Shown here: positions 24,504 through 35,136 of the stretch, piece after piece
Position numbering within the stretch: position 1 is the first letter of the stretch
How the letters are laid out: every line of letters starts with the position of its first letter
NCBI GenBank assembly: GCA_029945725.1
Contig: JAQSDB010000002.1
Location: 1-64,000 of the forward strand
Origin: a bacterium
GTDB taxonomy: Bacteria > Pseudomonadota > Gammaproteobacteria > Pseudomonadales > Moraxellaceae
Direction: 5' to 3'
Length of the DNA stretch: 64,000 nucleotides
Position numbers and translations under genes: made by a program
Notes under the pieces: generated by a model
Told to the model about the DNA's origin: nothing
The model's input: only the letters and a program-made list of their open reading frames with translations
Database searches by the model: none

Positions 24504-24839
24504 ATGGAAGCTATCGCTAAATTGCGCGGCGCGTCGATCTCGGCTCAGAAGGTTCGCCTTGTTGCCGACCAGATTCGCGGTCTTGCCGTAGGCAACGCAC
24601 TGAATACGCTTGCGTTCAGCAACAAGAAAGCAGCGACCTTTGTAAAGAAAGTGCTGGAGTCGGCTATTGCCAACGCCGAGCATAACGAAGGCGCTGATGT
24701 TGATGAGCTTAAGGTTTCTACGATTTACGTTGATGAAGGCACTTCGCTGAAGCGCATCATGCCACGGGCGAAAGGCCGTGCTGATCGCATCACCAAGCGT
24801 ACGTGTCACATCACCGTGAAAGTATCGGAAAAGAAGTGA
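24504..24839 (+). CDS. rplV: 50S ribosomal protein L22
   Basis: L22 lines the exit tunnel, and its hairpin loop is the target of some macrolide-resistance changes. From the ATG at 24504 it has 111 residues (110 in E. coli), beginning [16 protein letters not shown]. The loop segment [14 protein letters not shown] is intact. An in-frame GTG one codon earlier is less likely by family start. Confidence 0.96.
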   Translation: MEAIAKLRGASISAQKVRLVADQIRGLAVGNALNTLAFSNKKAATFVKKVLESAIANAEHNEGADVDELKVSTIYVDEGTSLKRIMPRAKGRADRITKRTCHITVKVSEKK

Positions 24840-24852
24840 GGCCAGACTAAAA

Positions 24853-25575
24853 ATGGGTCAGAAAGTTCATCCGATAGGCATACGCCTCGGCATCGTCAAA
24901 AAGCATAACTCGAACTGGTACGCCAGCCCGAAGAACTATGCTGGTTTTCTGATTGCGGATCTTCAGGTTCGCGATTACCTCTACAAGAAGCTGAAGAATG
25001 CGTCGATTAGCCGCATTCTGATTGAGCGTCCGTCCGAGAATGCACGCATCACGATTTCCACGGCTCGTCCAGGGATTGTGATCGGCAAGAAAGGCGAAGA
25101 CGTCGAGCGTCTGCGTAAGGAAGTGGCGCGTCTGATGAAGATGCCCGTCCAGATCAATATTGATGAAATCCGCAAGCCGGATCTTGATGCGCGTCTGGTT
25201 GCTGAAGGTATTGCCTCGCAGCTTGAGCGTCGTGTGATGTTTCGCCGTGCCATGAAGCGCGCCGTACAAAACACCATGCGTGCCGGCGCCAAGGGTATCA
25301 AGGTTGAAGTGTCCGGTCGTCTGGGTGGCGCTGAAATCGCACGTACCGAATGGTACCGCGAAGGTCGCGTTCCACTGCATACGCTGCGTGCCGATATCGA
25401 TTATTCCATCATGCGTGCTGAAACCACTTATGGTTGCATCGGCGTGAAGGTCTGGATTTTCAAGGGTGAAGTGCTCGAGGGTGCGGCAGCAGCTAATCAG
25501 CCTGCCGCAGTTGAAGAGCCTGTGGCAAAGCCGGCGCGCAAGCGTACTGGCAAGAGCCAGGAAGCGAGGGGTTAA
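24853..25575 (+). CDS. rpsC: 30S ribosomal protein S3
   Basis: S3 guards the mRNA entry channel and, with S4 and S5, has helicase activity. The 240-residue protein begins [16 protein letters not shown] and has the KH domain with the [11 protein letters not shown] loop near residue 80. It is seven residues longer than the E. coli form, with an Ala/Pro/Lys-rich tail. rplP starts three bases after the stop. Confidence 0.97.
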   Translation: MGQKVHPIGIRLGIVKKHNSNWYASPKNYAGFLIADLQVRDYLYKKLKNASISRILIERPSENARITISTARPGIVIGKKGEDVERLRKEVARLMKMPVQINIDEIRKPDLDARLVAEGIASQLERRVMFRRAMKRAVQNTMRAGAKGIKVEVSGRLGGAEIARTEWYREGRVPLHTLRADIDYSIMRAETTYGCIGVKVWIFKGEVLEGAAAANQPAAVEEPVAKPARKRTGKSQEARG

Positions 25576-25578
25576 GAG

Positions 25579-25992
25579 ATGTTACAGCCTAAGCGCACCA
25601 AGTTTCGTAAACTGCATAAAGGGCGTAACCGTGGTCTGGCGCTGCGTGGCAGCACAGTGTCATTTGGTACTATCGCCCTCAAATCTCTCGAGCGTGGTCG
25701 TCTGACGGCGCGCCAGATTGAGGCAGCCCGCCGTGCCATCACGCGCCGTGTGAAGCGTGGCGGAAAAATCTGGATTCGTGTGTTTCCGGACAAGCCCATT
25801 ACCCAAAAGCCTCTCGAAGTGCGTATGGGTAAGGGCAAGGGCAATGTTGAGTACTGGGTAGCCCAGATTCAGCCGGGCAGGATTCTTTACGAAATCGAGG
25901 GTGTATCCGAAGAAATGGCACGCGAAGCGTTTGCGCTCGGTGCGGCCAAACTTCCACTCAAGACGACTATCGTAACGCGTACGGTGATGTGA
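25579..25992 (+). CDS. rplP: 50S ribosomal protein L16
   Basis: L16 positions the A-site tRNA acceptor end and assembles late. The 137-residue protein (136 in E. coli) begins [11 protein letters not shown] and includes the [12 protein letters not shown] segment. Its stop codon shares its last base with the rpmC start (TGATG), which favours translational coupling. Confidence 0.97.
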   Translation: MLQPKRTKFRKLHKGRNRGLALRGSTVSFGTIALKSLERGRLTARQIEAARRAITRRVKRGGKIWIRVFPDKPITQKPLEVRMGKGKGNVEYWVAQIQPGRILYEIEGVSEEMAREAFALGAAKLPLKTTIVTRTVM

Positions 25993-26183
25993 TGAAAGCG
26001 ACTGAATTACGCCAGAAAAGTGTGGAAGAGCTCGCCAAAGAGCTCGATGCCTTGCAGCGTCAGCAGTTCACCCTGCGGATGGCAAAGGCCACCGGTCAGC
26101 TCACAAAGAGCCATCAGGTGGACGTAGTCCGTAAGGATATCGCCCGCATCAAGACCGTACTGACTGAAAAGCAGGGTAATTAA
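25992..26183 (+). CDS. rpmC: 50S ribosomal protein L29
   Basis: L29 is a small two-helix protein at the tunnel exit next to L23. From the ATG at 25992 it has 63 residues, the E. coli length, beginning [14 protein letters not shown]. The ATG overlaps the rplP stop by one base. A GTG one codon earlier would add a residue not found in the family. Confidence 0.96.
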   Translation: MKATELRQKSVEELAKELDALQRQQFTLRMAKATGQLTKSHQVDVVRKDIARIKTVLTEKQGN

Positions 26184-26184
26184 C

Positions 26185-26448
26185 ATGAGCGAACAGAGTC
26201 TCAAGCGCACGCTGACGGGCAAAGTCGTCAGCAACAAGATGGACAAGTCCATTACCGTGCTGATCGAACGCCGTGTGAAGCACCCCGTGTACGGCAAGTA
26301 CATTACACGCTCCACCAAGCTCCATGCTCACGATGAAAACAATGTGTGCAAGGAAGGCGATGTGGTGACGATTGCGGAAACCCGTCCGATCTCCAAAACC
26401 AAGGCCTGGGCTTTGGTTGCGGTAGTGGAAACTTCAGCAGCAAACTAA
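26185..26448 (+). CDS. rpsQ: 30S ribosomal protein S17
   Basis: S17 is an OB-fold primary binder of 16S rRNA. The 87-residue protein (84 in E. coli) has the [14 protein letters not shown] and [14 protein letters not shown] segments. It follows rpmC by one base and is the last gene of the S10 operon. The 82 bases to rplN hold a hairpin and a possible spc promoter. Confidence 0.97.
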   Translation: MSEQSLKRTLTGKVVSNKMDKSITVLIERRVKHPVYGKYITRSTKLHAHDENNVCKEGDVVTIAETRPISKTKAWALVAVVETSAAN

Positions 26449-26456
26449 GTTTGCGG

Positions 26457-26508
26457 TTGCAGCGACAGGTGTTCATACGTTAGCATTTGCGCCCCTTTTT
26501 TGGGGGCG
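26457..26508 (+). promoter_or_regulatory. S10/spc junction: possible promoter and hairpin
   Basis: TTGCAG (26457-26462) and TAGCAT (26481-26486) lie 18 bases apart, a weak promoter match. A CGCCCC/GGGGCG hairpin with a T6 loop follows (26490-26508). No T run comes after the stem, so it is not a clear terminator. In E. coli the spc promoter lies in this same interval. Confidence 0.3.
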
Positions 26509-26530
26509 TACGAAGGTTCGGAGAAGAGCG

Positions 26531-26899
26531 ATGATTCAGACCGAAACGATGCTCGAAGTGGCGGATAACAGCGGCGCGCGCCGCGTCCAGTGCATTAAGG
26601 TACTGGGCGGCTCACACCGTCGTTACGCTGGTGTGGGTGACGTCATCAAGGTCACCGTGAAGGAAGCAATTCCTCGCGGCAAGGTAAAGAAAGGCGACGT
26701 AATGAATGCTGTCGTGGTGCGTACCAAGAAGGGTGTGCGCCGTCCGGATGGCTCCCTCATTCGTTTTGACGATAACGCCGCCGTGCTTCTTAACAACCAG
26801 AAGGCCCCGATCGGCACCCGTATTTTTGGGCCGGTGACACGTGAGCTGCGTAACGAGCAGTTCATGAAGATCATCTCGCTGGCGCCGGAAGTCCTCTGA
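26531..26899 (+). CDS. rplN: 50S ribosomal protein L14
   Basis: L14 forms an intersubunit bridge and is the binding site for the silencing factor RsfS. The 122-residue protein begins [17 protein letters not shown] and includes the [17 protein letters not shown] block. It is the first gene of the spc operon, with a CGGAGAAG ribosome site. Confidence 0.97.
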   Translation: MIQTETMLEVADNSGARRVQCIKVLGGSHRRYAGVGDVIKVTVKEAIPRGKVKKGDVMNAVVVRTKKGVRRPDGSLIRFDDNAAVLLNNQKAPIGTRIFGPVTRELRNEQFMKIISLAPEVL

Positions 26900-26909
26900 G
26901 GATTATGTG

Positions 26910-27227
26910 ATGGCAAAGATCAAGCGTGATGACGAAATCATCGTGATTAGCGGCAAGGACAAGGGCAAGCGCGGCAAAGTCGTGACAGTGCTCGAAGACC
27001 GTGTCGTGGTTGCAGGTGTCAACCTGGTAAAGAAGCATGTGAAGGCTAATCCGAATCGCGGTACCCAGGGTGGTATCGTGGATCAGGAAGCTGCACTGCA
27101 TATTTCCAATGTGGCCCTGTTCAATGCGGCAACGCAGAAAGCAGATCGTATCGGCTACAAGCTGCTGACGGATGGCACGAAAGTGCGTGTCTACAAGTCA
27201 AGCGGCGATGTTGTTGACGTCAAGTAA
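26910..27227 (+). CDS. rplX: 50S ribosomal protein L24
   Basis: L24 starts 50S assembly. Its KOW motif lies in [14 protein letters not shown] near the N-terminus. From the ATG at 26910 it has 105 residues (104 in E. coli). A GTG one codon upstream is in frame but less likely. Confidence 0.96.
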   Translation: MAKIKRDDEIIVISGKDKGKRGKVVTVLEDRVVVAGVNLVKKHVKANPNRGTQGGIVDQEAALHISNVALFNAATQKADRIGYKLLTDGTKVRVYKSSGDVVDVK

Positions 27228-27241
27228 GAAGGTTGGTTGAC

Positions 27242-27778
27242 ATGGCCAGACTGAGAAGTGTGTACAAGACCGAGCTCGCCCCGAAGCTGAAGGAAGAGCT
27301 TGGTCTTGAGAATGTGATGCAGGTTCCGCGTATCACCAAGATCACCCTGAATATGGGTGTGGGTGCTGCGAGCCAGGATAAGAAGCTTATCGATGGTGCG
27401 TTTGCGGATATGCAGCTGATTGCTGGTCAGAAGCCGATCGTGACGGTTGCTCGCAAGTCTATTGCGGGCTTCAAGATTCGTGAAGGCTGGCCGATTGGCG
27501 TCAAGGTCACCCTGCGTGGCGACATGATGTACGAATTTCTGGATCGCCTGATCGGGATCACGATTCCCCGTATTCGTGACTTCCGCGGATTCAGTGCCAA
27601 GGCCTTTGATGGTCGTGGCAACTACTCGATGGGACTGAAGGAACAGATCGTGTTCCCGGAAATCGAGTACGACAAGATCGACAAGCTGCGTGGCATGGAT
27701 ATCACCATCACCACCACGGCAGCCAACGATGACCAGGGTCGCGCTCTGCTGCGTGCCTTCGGTTTCCCGTTCAAGTGA
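27242..27778 (+). CDS. rplE: 50S ribosomal protein L5
   Basis: L5 binds 5S rRNA and contacts the P-site tRNA. From the ATG at 27242 it has 178 residues (179 in E. coli), beginning [16 protein letters not shown], with the conserved RDFRGF segment. The open frame up to a TTG at 27233 is only three codons longer. Confidence 0.97.
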   Translation: MARLRSVYKTELAPKLKEELGLENVMQVPRITKITLNMGVGAASQDKKLIDGAFADMQLIAGQKPIVTVARKSIAGFKIREGWPIGVKVTLRGDMMYEFLDRLIGITIPRIRDFRGFSAKAFDGRGNYSMGLKEQIVFPEIEYDKIDKLRGMDITITTTAANDDQGRALLRAFGFPFK

Positions 27779-27789
27779 GAGCGTGAGTT

Positions 27790-28095
27790 ATGGCTAAGAA
27801 AAGCATGCTGAATCGCGAAGAAAAGCGCACCAAGACTGTGGCTAAGTATGCCAAGGTTCGCGCTGATCTGAAGGCGACCATCAAGAACCCGAAGGCCACT
27901 GACGAAGAGCGTTGGGCCGCCACGCTGAAGCTGCAAAGCCTTCCGCGTGATGCTAGCCCGGTGCGTCAGCGTAATCGTTGCGCCATTACCGGCCGCCCGC
28001 ATGGTTTTTTCCGCAAGTTCGGCTTGGGTCGTATCAAGCTGCGCGAAGCGGTTATGCGTGGTGATGTTCCGGGTGTGGTAAAGGCAAGCTGGTAA
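27790..28095 (+). CDS. rpsN: 30S ribosomal protein S14, zinc-free form
   Basis: S14 is a late-assembling protein of the 30S head. The 101-residue protein lacks the CxxC pairs of zinc-binding S14, so it is the long zinc-independent type. It ends with the [19 protein letters not shown] block. Its independence from zinc contrasts with L36 in the same operon. Confidence 0.97.
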   Translation: MAKKSMLNREEKRTKTVAKYAKVRADLKATIKNPKATDEERWAATLKLQSLPRDASPVRQRNRCAITGRPHGFFRKFGLGRIKLREAVMRGDVPGVVKASW

Positions 28096-28127
28096 TCACC
28101 CGCTTGTAATTCAGGAGAAGTATTGAA

Positions 28128-28520
28128 ATGAGCATGCAAGATACTGTCGCCGACATGTTGACGCGCATTCGCAATGCGCAACAGGCGAACAAGTCTGCGG
28201 TGTCCATGCCGTCGTCAAAGCTGAAGATTTCGATTGCAAAGCTGCTGCTTGATGAAGGCTATATCACCTCTGCAGAAGTGGATGGTGACAAAAAGCCGGT
28301 GCTGAACATTGGTCTCAAGTATTACGAAGGCAAAGCCGTGATCGAAGAGATCAAACGCGTCAGCCGTCCGGGTCTGCGTATTTACAAGGGCAAGGATGAT
28401 CTGCCGCGCGTGAAACAGGGTCTTGGCATCCTGATTCTGTCCACCAACAAGGGCATCCTGACCGACCGTGGCGCACGCGCTGCTGGTGTGGGCGGCGAAG
28501 TGCTCGCCCTCGTTTCTTAA
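28128..28520 (+). CDS. rpsH: 30S ribosomal protein S8
   Basis: S8 is a primary 16S binder and the translational repressor of the spc operon in E. coli, where it binds near the rplE start. It has 130 residues, as in E. coli, starting [17 protein letters not shown]. The C-terminal [20 protein letters not shown] block is typical. Confidence 0.97.
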   Translation: MSMQDTVADMLTRIRNAQQANKSAVSMPSSKLKISIAKLLLDEGYITSAEVDGDKKPVLNIGLKYYEGKAVIEEIKRVSRPGLRIYKGKDDLPRVKQGLGILILSTNKGILTDRGARAAGVGGEVLALVS

Positions 28521-28531
28521 GGTGACCGAAT

Positions 28532-29065
28532 ATGTCTCGCGTAGCTAAATCTCCGGTTACTCTGCCGAAAGGCGTGGAAGTGACCATCAGCGGCCAGGAA
28601 GTTCAGGTCAAGGGTGCCAAGGGCACGCTCGGTCTGACGCTTAATGCGCTGGTAGAAGTCAAGAATGATAATGGCGTGCTGAATCTGGCTCCGCGTGAAA
28701 CCACGCAAGCTGGCTGGATGCAGACCGGCACTGCACGTTCGCTGCTGAACAACCTCGTGATCGGTGTGTCTGCCGGCTTCGAGCGCAAGCTGCAGCTGAT
28801 CGGTGTGGGTTACAAGGCTGCGGCCAGGGGCAAGGTATTGAATCTTGCGCTGGGTTACTCGCACCCGATTGATTTCGCACTGCCGGAAGGTGTCACGGCG
28901 GAAACGCCAACACCCACGGAAATTATCCTGAAGTCCAACGACAAGCAGTTGCTGGGTCAGGTTGCCGCCAATGTGCGCGGTTTCCGTCCGCCAGAGCCTT
29001 ACAAGGGCAAGGGTGTTCGCTACTCAGACGAAACTGTTCTGCGTAAAGAAGCCAAGAAGAAATAA
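28532..29065 (+). CDS. rplF: 50S ribosomal protein L6
   Basis: L6 binds near the sarcin-ricin loop. It has 177 residues, as in E. coli, formed by two similar domains (about 1-80 and 81-177). The [13 protein letters not shown] block near the C-terminus is the family signature. Confidence 0.97.
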   Translation: MSRVAKSPVTLPKGVEVTISGQEVQVKGAKGTLGLTLNALVEVKNDNGVLNLAPRETTQAGWMQTGTARSLLNNLVIGVSAGFERKLQLIGVGYKAAARGKVLNLALGYSHPIDFALPEGVTAETPTPTEIILKSNDKQLLGQVAANVRGFRPPEPYKGKGVRYSDETVLRKEAKKK

Positions 29066-29076
29066 GGGTTGATGTC

Positions 29077-29427
29077 ATGAGCGATAAGAAAGTGGCTCGA
29101 CTGCGCCGTGCGCGCAGCACGCGTCTGAAAATTCGTGAACTGCGTGCAGTTCGTCTGTGCATCAACCGCACTCCGCGCCATATCTATGCTCAGGTTATTG
29201 CAGCAGATGGCGCTACCGTGCTGGCTCAGGCCTCCACGCTGGATTCCGGCCTGCGCGATGGTGCAACCGGTAATACAGATGCTGCAAAGAAGGTTGGCGC
29301 TCTGGTCGCTGAGCGTGCGAAAGCCGCGGGCGTGACTGCAGTTGCCTTTGACCGCTCCGGCTTCAAGTACCACGGCCGTATCAAGGCTTTGGCTGATGCC
29401 GCGCGTGAAGCCGGTCTGGAATTCTAA
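29077..29427 (+). CDS. rplR: 50S ribosomal protein L18
   Basis: L18 brings 5S rRNA into the large subunit with L5 and L25. The 116-residue protein (117 in E. coli) has a basic N-terminus ([18 protein letters not shown]) and the [21 protein letters not shown]-terminal block. Confidence 0.97.
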   Translation: MSDKKVARLRRARSTRLKIRELRAVRLCINRTPRHIYAQVIAADGATVLAQASTLDSGLRDGATGNTDAAKKVGALVAERAKAAGVTAVAFDRSGFKYHGRIKALADAAREAGLEF

Positions 29428-29437
29428 GGGTTGAATC

Positions 29438-29935
29438 ATGGCAAAGCTTGAGCAGAACGAAGGCCTGGTAGAGAAGCTGGTTAAAGTTAACCGCGTTGCC
29501 AAGGTCGTGAAGGGTGGTCGTATTTTCTCCTTCACCGCATTGACGGTGGTGGGGGATGGCAAGGGCCGTGTCGGCTTCGGTCGTGGCAAGGCACGTGAAG
29601 TGCCGGCTGCAATCCAGAAGGCACTTGAGGCCGCTCGCCGCAACATGATTCAGGTGGACCTTAACGGTACTACTTTGCAGCACCCGGTGACTGGCCAGCA
29701 TGGCGCTTCTCGCGTATACATGCAGCCCGCATCCGAAGGTACCGGCGTTATCGCTGGTGGCGCCATGCGTGCCGTGCTGGAAGTGGCTGGCGTGCACAAC
29801 GTGCTTGCCAAATGCTACGGCTCTACCAATGCCAATAACGTGGTACATGCCACGTTCAACGGTCTCGCGCTGATGACCTCGCCAGAACAAGTGGCGGCCA
29901 AGCGTGGCAAGACTGTTGAAGAAATTCTGGGGTAA
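29438..29935 (+). CDS. rpsE: 30S ribosomal protein S5
   Basis: S5 supports decoding accuracy and the mRNA entry helicase. The 165-residue protein has an N-terminal dsRNA-binding-like domain with [20 protein letters not shown] and the [17 protein letters not shown] loop, the site of spectinomycin-resistance changes in other bacteria. That region looks wild type. Confidence 0.97.
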   Translation: MAKLEQNEGLVEKLVKVNRVAKVVKGGRIFSFTALTVVGDGKGRVGFGRGKAREVPAAIQKALEAARRNMIQVDLNGTTLQHPVTGQHGASRVYMQPASEGTGVIAGGAMRAVLEVAGVHNVLAKCYGSTNANNVVHATFNGLALMTSPEQVAAKRGKTVEEILG

Positions 29936-29938
29936 GTC

Positions 29939-30121
29939 ATGTCTGCCAAGACCGTTAAAGTGACTCAAGTGCGTTCCGGCGCACACAAGCTGAAGAATCA
30001 CAAGCTCTGCCTCAAGGGCCTGGGTCTTCGCCGTATCGGTCATACCGTGGAAGTGCTGGATACGCCATCCAACCGCGGCATGATCAACAAGGTTTACTAC
30101 CTCGTGAAGGTTGAAGGGTAA
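29939..30121 (+). CDS. rpmD: 50S ribosomal protein L30
   Basis: L30 is a small 23S-binding protein present in many but not all bacteria. It has 60 residues (59 in E. coli), with the [12 protein letters not shown] core. It starts three bases after rpsE and six before rplO. Confidence 0.96.
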   Translation: MSAKTVKVTQVRSGAHKLKNHKLCLKGLGLRRIGHTVEVLDTPSNRGMINKVYYLVKVEG

Positions 30122-30126
30122 GCACC

Positions 30127-30561
30127 ATGAAACTGAATGAGCTGAGCCCAGCAGATGGCTCCAAAAAGAATCCTCGCCGTCCGGGCCGTGGTATTGGTTC
30201 CGGCCTTGGAAAGACCGGTGGTGGCGGTGTAAAGGGTCAGACTTCGCGCGGTAAGGGCAAGGTCCGTCCTGGCTTCGAAGGCGGCCAGATGCCGCTGTAT
30301 CGTCGTCTGCCAAAATTCGGCTTCACCAACCTTGCTTCGCTCAAGGTTGCTGAAGTTCGACTGTCGGAAATTGCCTACGTTGAAGGTGATCTGGTCTCGC
30401 TTGAGACACTGAAGGCCGCCAACGTGGTGCGAAAGGACAAGACGTCTGCTCGCCTCATCCTCTCGGGTGAAGTGACGCGTGCGCTGACCATCAAGGGCCT
30501 TAAAGTCACCAAGGGTGCTCGTGCTGCTATTGAAGCAGCCGGCGGCAAGGTTGAGGAATAA
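30127..30561 (+). CDS. rplO: 50S ribosomal protein L15
   Basis: L15 is a late-assembly 50S protein. It has 144 residues, as in E. coli, with a long basic Gly-rich N-terminal extension (about 10-50) that threads into the rRNA and a [18 protein letters not shown] block. secY follows after six bases. Confidence 0.97.
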   Translation: MKLNELSPADGSKKNPRRPGRGIGSGLGKTGGGGVKGQTSRGKGKVRPGFEGGQMPLYRRLPKFGFTNLASLKVAEVRLSEIAYVEGDLVSLETLKAANVVRKDKTSARLILSGEVTRALTIKGLKVTKGARAAIEAAGGKVEE

Positions 30562-30567
30562 GCCCTG

Positions 30568-31938
30568 ATGGCCAACACCCGTACGCAGCAGGCCAAAGAC
30601 ATGATGCAAAGCCCTGGGATGAAGCAGGGTATGTCAGAGCTTTGGCACCGTATCGGCTTTCTGTTGCTGGCACTGGTGGTGTTTCGCCTTGGCGTGCACA
30701 TCCCGGTACCGGGAATCAATCCCGATCGTCTGGCGCAACTGTTTGAGCAGAACAAGGACACCATCCTTAGTCTTTTCAACATGTTCTCGGGCGGCGCGCT
30801 TGAGCGGATGTCGATCCTTGCGCTGGGCATCATGCCGTACATTTCCTCGTCCATCATCATGCAGTTGATGGCGACTGTGGTTCCTTCGCTGGAAGCACTG
30901 AAAAAGGAAGGTGAGTCAGGTCGTCGCAAGATCAATCAGTACACCCGCTACGGCACCGTGGTGCTGGGTCTGGTGCAGGCAACGGGGATGTGTGTAGGTT
31001 TGTCGAGTCAGGCAGGCCTTACGCTCACCACCGGGCTGTCGTTTATGGTTCCGGCCGTGACCAGTCTTGTTGCCGGTACAGTGTTTTTGATGTGGCTGGG
31101 TGAGCAGATTACTGAGCGCGGTATTGGTAACGGCATTTCGATGATTATTTTTGCCGGTATTGTCGCGGGCATTCCGAATGCCATTGGCATGTCTCTGGAA
31201 TCAGCGCGCCAGGGCGAGCTGAGCATGCTGGGACTGCTGGTGCTGCTGGTCCTTGGTGTTGCTGTCGTTGGTGCTGTGGTTTTCATGGAGCGTGGCCAGC
31301 GCCGTATTACCGTTAACTACGCACAACGCCAGCAGGGACGCCGCCTTTATGCGGCTCAGCAAAGCCATTTGCCCCTGAAGATTAATATGGCAGGCGTCAT
31401 TCCGGCGATTTTTGCCAGCTCGCTGCTGCTGTTTCCGGCATCACTGGGTCACTGGTTCGGCGGTAATTCTGCCAATCCAAGCTGGAGCCAGCGTTTGCTC
31501 CAGGATATGTCTTTGACGCTTTCGCCGGGGCAGCCGCTGTATCTTTTGCTGTTTGCCCTGCTGATTATTTTCTTCTGCTACTTCTACACGGCGTTGATGT
31601 TCAACCCGAAAGATGTGGCGGACAACCTGAAAAAGTCGGGTGCCTACATTCCAGGCATTCGGCCGGGCGATCAGACCGCTCGTTATGTGGACTCTGTACT
31701 GGGTCGCCTGACCCTGATCGGCGCCCTCTACATAACCGGAGTGTGTCTGCTGCCGATGATTTTGCAGGTGGCATTCAAGGTTCCGTTTCATCTGGGCGGA
31801 ACTTCGTTGCTGATCGTAGTGGTGGTCGTCATGGACTTTATGTCCCAGGTGCAGTCGCACATGATGTCCCATCAGTATGAGTCCCTGATGAAGAAGGCAA
31901 ACCTCAAAGGATACGGCCCCTCAGGCCTGATCCGCTGA
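30568..31938 (+). CDS. secY: Preprotein translocase subunit SecY
   Basis: SecY is the protein-conducting channel, working with SecE (4724) and SecG. The 456-residue protein (443 in E. coli) has ten predicted membrane helices. The [18 protein letters not shown]-terminal region, the plug after helix 1 and the NYAQRQQGR cytoplasmic loop between helices 6 and 7 are recognisable. It lies in the spc operon as usual, directly after rplO. Confidence 0.97.
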   Translation: MANTRTQQAKDMMQSPGMKQGMSELWHRIGFLLLALVVFRLGVHIPVPGINPDRLAQLFEQNKDTILSLFNMFSGGALERMSILALGIMPYISSSIIMQLMATVVPSLEALKKEGESGRRKINQYTRYGTVVLGLVQATGMCVGLSSQAGLTLTTGLSFMVPAVTSLVAGTVFLMWLGEQITERGIGNGISMIIFAGIVAGIPNAIGMSLESARQGELSMLGLLVLLVLGVAVVGAVVFMERGQRRITVNYAQRQQGRRLYAAQQSHLPLKINMAGVIPAIFASSLLLFPASLGHWFGGNSANPSWSQRLLQDMSLTLSPGQPLYLLLFALLIIFFCYFYTALMFNPKDVADNLKKSGAYIPGIRPGDQTARYVDSVLGRLTLIGALYITGVCLLPMILQVAFKVPFHLGGTSLLIVVVVVMDFMSQVQSHMMSHQYESLMKKANLKGYGPSGLIR

Positions 31939-31988
31939 GTCTGTTGACCGACGTTAGTTGAACGTTTTACCAAGTAAGGTGGTGCATC

Positions 31989-32105
31989 ATGAAAGTCCGT
32001 GCTTCCGTAAAAAAGATCTGTGCCAACTGCAAGATCGTGCGTCGCAACGGCAGCATCCGCGTGATTTGTAGCGCGGAACCCCGTCACAAGCAGCGCCAGG
32101 GCTAA
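31989..32105 (+). CDS. rpmJ: 50S ribosomal protein L36, zinc-binding form
   Basis: This 38-residue gene encodes the smallest ribosomal protein. It begins [14 protein letters not shown] and ends RHKQRQG. The CANC pair, a third cysteine in [10 protein letters not shown] and the histidine after it form the zinc ribbon, so this is the zinc-containing form. It sits 50 bases after secY and closes the spc operon, as in E. coli. Confidence 0.97.
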   Translation: MKVRASVKKICANCKIVRRNGSIRVICSAEPRHKQRQG

Positions 32106-32225
32106 GCCCTCGGCAAGTTGTTGATTTTTGGTGTACTTGCAGATAAACTCTCGCGCCTTTCGCGACTGCTATTGCGCAAGACCGCCGATATCAACGGCAA
32201 TGGTTTATAAGTGGAGTGAGTTTGA
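32106..32225 (+). promoter_or_regulatory. Alpha operon leader with weak promoter candidate
   Basis: The 120-base gap before rpsM is where E. coli S4 binds a pseudoknot to repress the alpha operon. A possible promoter is TTGTTG (32118-32123) with GATAAA (32142-32147), spacing 18. The text contains GCG-rich inverted segments, but I could not draw a defined pseudoknot by hand. Confidence 0.3.
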
Positions 32226-32582
32226 ATGGCTCGTATAGCCGGCGTTAACATCCCTGATAACAAGCATGCAGTTATCTCTCTGACCTACATTTTTGGTGTT
32301 GGTCGGACGACTGCTGCCAAGATTCTCGGTTCCGTCGGTATCGTTCCGACCACCAAGATCAAAGACCTGAGCGATGTTCAGCTCGATCAGGTGCGTGCCG
32401 AAGTTGCCAAGGTTTCGACCGAAGGTGACCTGCGTCGCGAAGTCTCCATGAACATCAAGCGTCTGATGGATCTGGGTTGCTACCGTGGCTTGCGTCATCG
32501 CCGTGGTCTGCCAGTACACGGTCAGCGCACCAAGACCAATGCCCGCACCCGCAAGGGTCCGCGTAAGGCCATCAAGAAATAA
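32226..32582 (+). CDS. rpsM: 30S ribosomal protein S13
   Basis: S13 contacts P-site tRNA and bridges the subunits. It has 118 residues, as in E. coli, beginning [16 protein letters not shown], with the [19 protein letters not shown] block. It is the first gene of the alpha operon. Confidence 0.97.
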   Translation: MARIAGVNIPDNKHAVISLTYIFGVGRTTAAKILGSVGIVPTTKIKDLSDVQLDQVRAEVAKVSTEGDLRREVSMNIKRLMDLGCYRGLRHRRGLPVHGQRTKTNARTRKGPRKAIKK

Positions 32583-32599
32583 CTGGACGCTGAAGAATC

Positions 32600-32989
32600 A
32601 TGGCTAAAGACTCAACTCGCGGTCGCAAGAAGGTAACCCGTCAGGTTGCCGAAGGTATTGCGCATATTCACGCATCCTTTAATAACACTATCGTGACGAT
32701 TACTGATCGTCAGGGTAACGCCCTGTCATGGGCAACTTCCGGCGGCCAGGGTTTCCGTGGCTCTCGCAAGTCCACCCCGTTTGCCGCCCAGGTTGCCGCA
32801 GAAGTTGCTGGCAAGGCTGCGCAGGAATACGGTCTCAAGAATCTTGATGTGCTGGTGAAGGGCCCGGGTCCGGGTCGTGAATCTGCTGTGCGCGCGTTGA
32901 ATGCGGTTGGTTACAAGATCAACAGCATTACTGATATTACGCCGATTCCGCACAACGGTTGCCGTCCGTCCAAGAAGCGTCGCGTGTAA
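32600..32989 (+). CDS. rpsK: 30S ribosomal protein S11
   Basis: S11 shapes the platform near the E site and the Shine-Dalgarno helix. It has 129 residues, as in E. coli, with the [15 protein letters not shown] and [18 protein letters not shown] blocks. rpsD follows after 15 bases. Confidence 0.97.
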   Translation: MAKDSTRGRKKVTRQVAEGIAHIHASFNNTIVTITDRQGNALSWATSGGQGFRGSRKSTPFAAQVAAEVAGKAAQEYGLKNLDVLVKGPGPGRESAVRALNAVGYKINSITDITPIPHNGCRPSKKRRV

Positions 32990-33004
32990 GAGAGGGTTTG
33001 AAGA

Positions 33005-33628
33005 ATGGCTCGTTATATTGGTCCGAAGTGCAAACTCGCTCGTCGCGAAGGTACTGATCTGTTTCTGAAGAGCGGTGTGCGCACCCTCGAAAGCAAGTGC
33101 AAGGCGGATGTTCCTCCTGGCCAGCACGGCGCTTCCCGCAAGGGTCGCATGTCCGACTATGGCCTGCAGTTGCGTGAAAAGATGAAAGTGCGTCGTACTT
33201 ACGGTGTGCTTGAGCGTCAGTTCAGCAACTACTACAAGGAAGCCGCACGCCTGAAGGGCGCTACTGGCGAAAACCTGCTGCAGTTGCTGGAAGGCCGTCT
33301 GGATAATGTTGTTTATCGCATGGGTTTTGGCGCTACTCGCTCCGAAGCTCGTCAGTTGGTGAGCCATCGCGCCATCCTGCTCAATGGCAAGCGTGTCAAT
33401 ATCGCTTCCATGCAGGTGAGCCCTGGTGATGTTGTGGCTGTGCATGAAAAATCCCGCAACCAGTTGCGTGTGAAAAATGCTCTTGAGCTTTCTTCACAGC
33501 GTGGTGTGCCGGCTTGGCTGGAAGTGGATGCCACCAAGTGGGAAGGTACGTTCAAGTCACTTCCCGAGCGTTCCGATCTGTCCTCCGAGATCAATGAAAA
33601 TCTGATCGTCGAGTTGTACTCCAAGTAA
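33005..33628 (+). CDS. rpsD: 30S ribosomal protein S4
   Basis: S4 starts 30S assembly and in E. coli represses the alpha operon. The 207-residue protein (206 in E. coli) has the S4 RNA-binding domain around residues 95-160, with the [11 protein letters not shown] segment. It lacks the N-terminal zinc cysteine cluster of some S4 proteins. Confidence 0.97.
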   Translation: MARYIGPKCKLARREGTDLFLKSGVRTLESKCKADVPPGQHGASRKGRMSDYGLQLREKMKVRRTYGVLERQFSNYYKEAARLKGATGENLLQLLEGRLDNVVYRMGFGATRSEARQLVSHRAILLNGKRVNIASMQVSPGDVVAVHEKSRNQLRVKNALELSSQRGVPAWLEVDATKWEGTFKSLPERSDLSSEINENLIVELYSK

Positions 33629-33650
33629 GGAATCGCCTGAGGTTTTGCAC

Positions 33651-34658
33651 ATGTCACAAGCTATCAACGAGTTTTTGACTCCCCGTAGCATCGCTGTACA
33701 GGCTATCAGCTCCACCCATGCAAAGGTGACGCTGGAGCCGCTTGAGCGTGGTTTTGGTCACACGCTTGGTAACGCATTGCGCCGCATCCTGCTGTCCTCC
33801 ATGCCAGGTGCTGCTGTTGCCGAAGTGGAAATCGAAGGTGTTGAGCACGAGTACAGTGCTATCGAAGGCGTACAGGAAGACGTCATCGAAATCATGCTCA
33901 ACCTGAAAGGTCTGTCCATCAAGTTGTATGAGCAGAACGAAGCCTTCCTGACTCTCGACAAGAAGGGCCCCTGCGTTGTTACGGCTGCCGATCTTGGCCT
34001 GCCGCACAGCGTTGAGCTCGTGAACAAGGGCCACGTCATTGCCAATCTGGGTGCCAACGGCCATCTCAAGATGAAGCTGAAGGTTACTCGTGGTCGTGGT
34101 TATGAGCCGGCTGATGGCCGTTACTCCGAAGAAGAAGGCCGCCCCATTGGCCGCCTGCAGCTGGATGCTTCTTACAGCCCGGTGCGCAAGGTGGCCTATG
34201 TTGTCGAAGCGGCGCGTGTTGAGCAGCGCACCAACCTCGACAAGCTGGTCATCGATCTGGAAACCAACGGTACGATTGATCCGGAAGAAGCGATCCGTCG
34301 TGCTGCAACGATTCTGCAACAGCAGATCGCTGTGTTCGTGGATCTGCAGAAAGACAAGACACCGGAAGTCGTTGAAGCGCGTGAAGAAGTTGATCCGCTG
34401 CTCCTGCGTCCGGTTGATGATCTGGAACTGACTGTGCGTTCGGCCAACTGCCTCAAGGCTGAAAACATTTATTACATCGGCGATCTGGTGCAGCGCACCG
34501 AAGTTGAGCTGCTGAAGACCCCTAATCTGGGTAAGAAGTCGCTCACCGAGATCAAAGATGTGCTGGCCTCTCGTGGCCTCTCGCTCGGCATGCGTCTGGA
34601 GAACTGGCCACCAGCCAGCCTGCGCAATGACGATCGTCTGAATTACCGCAGCCGTTAA
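33651..34658 (+). CDS. rpoA: DNA-directed RNA polymerase subunit alpha
   Basis: Alpha dimers nucleate the polymerase core through the N-terminal domain (about 1-235). The C-terminal domain (about 255-325) binds UP elements and activators, with the [12 protein letters not shown] and [14 protein letters not shown] segments carrying the DNA-contact residues. From the ATG at 33651 it has 335 residues (329 in E. coli). A TTG two codons upstream is in frame but unlikely. Confidence 0.97.
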   Translation: MSQAINEFLTPRSIAVQAISSTHAKVTLEPLERGFGHTLGNALRRILLSSMPGAAVAEVEIEGVEHEYSAIEGVQEDVIEIMLNLKGLSIKLYEQNEAFLTLDKKGPCVVTAADLGLPHSVELVNKGHVIANLGANGHLKMKLKVTRGRGYEPADGRYSEEEGRPIGRLQLDASYSPVRKVAYVVEAARVEQRTNLDKLVIDLETNGTIDPEEAIRRAATILQQQIAVFVDLQKDKTPEVVEAREEVDPLLLRPVDDLELTVRSANCLKAENIYYIGDLVQRTEVELLKTPNLGKKSLTEIKDVLASRGLSLGMRLENWPPASLRNDDRLNYRSR

Positions 34659-34686
34659 TTCGCTGCCGCTTTTAGGAAGTTGAGCC

Positions 34687-35079
34687 ATGCGTCATCGTAA
34701 TAGTGGTGTGAAACTGGGCCGCACCAGCAGCCATCGTAAAGCCATGTTCCAGAACATGGCGATTTCCCTGTTCGAGCACGAATTGATCCGCACAACCTTG
34801 CCGAAGGCAAAGGAACTGCGTCGTGTTGCTGAGCCGCTGCTGACTCTGGCCAAGATTGACAGTGTTGCCAATCGTCGTCTGGCGTTTGCCCGTACGCGTA
34901 ACGCTGCCATCGTTGGCAAGCTGTTTACGGTGCTCGGCCCGCGCTACAAGAACCGCAGCGGTGGTTATCTGCGCGTTCTGAAGGCTGGTTTTCGTGCTGG
35001 TGATGCGGCACCCATGGCTTATGTCGAGCTCGTGGATCGTGAAATCGGTGCCAAGACGGAAGTTGCCTCTGCCGAGTAA
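34687..35079 (+). CDS. rplQ: 50S ribosomal protein L17
   Basis: L17 is at the tunnel exit. The 130-residue protein (127 in E. coli) begins [19 protein letters not shown]. It is the last gene of the alpha operon and is followed by a strong terminator. The next gene lies on the opposite strand. Confidence 0.97.
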   Translation: MRHRNSGVKLGRTSSHRKAMFQNMAISLFEHELIRTTLPKAKELRRVAEPLLTLAKIDSVANRRLAFARTRNAAIVGKLFTVLGPRYKNRSGGYLRVLKAGFRAGDAAPMAYVELVDREIGAKTEVASAE

Positions 35080-35093
35080 GCATGGGTTGCTGT

Positions 35094-35122
35094 AAAAAAG
35101 CCGGGCTATGCCCGGCTTTTTT
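35094..35122. terminator. Bidirectional terminator between rplQ and the rRNA methyltransferase gene
   Basis: AAAAAAGCCGGGC (35094-35106) pairs perfectly with GCCCGGCTTTTTT (35110-35122) around a 3-base loop. A and T runs on the two sides suit both convergent transcripts. Confidence 0.92.
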
Positions 35123-35136
35123 GTGCCCGGATTTTT

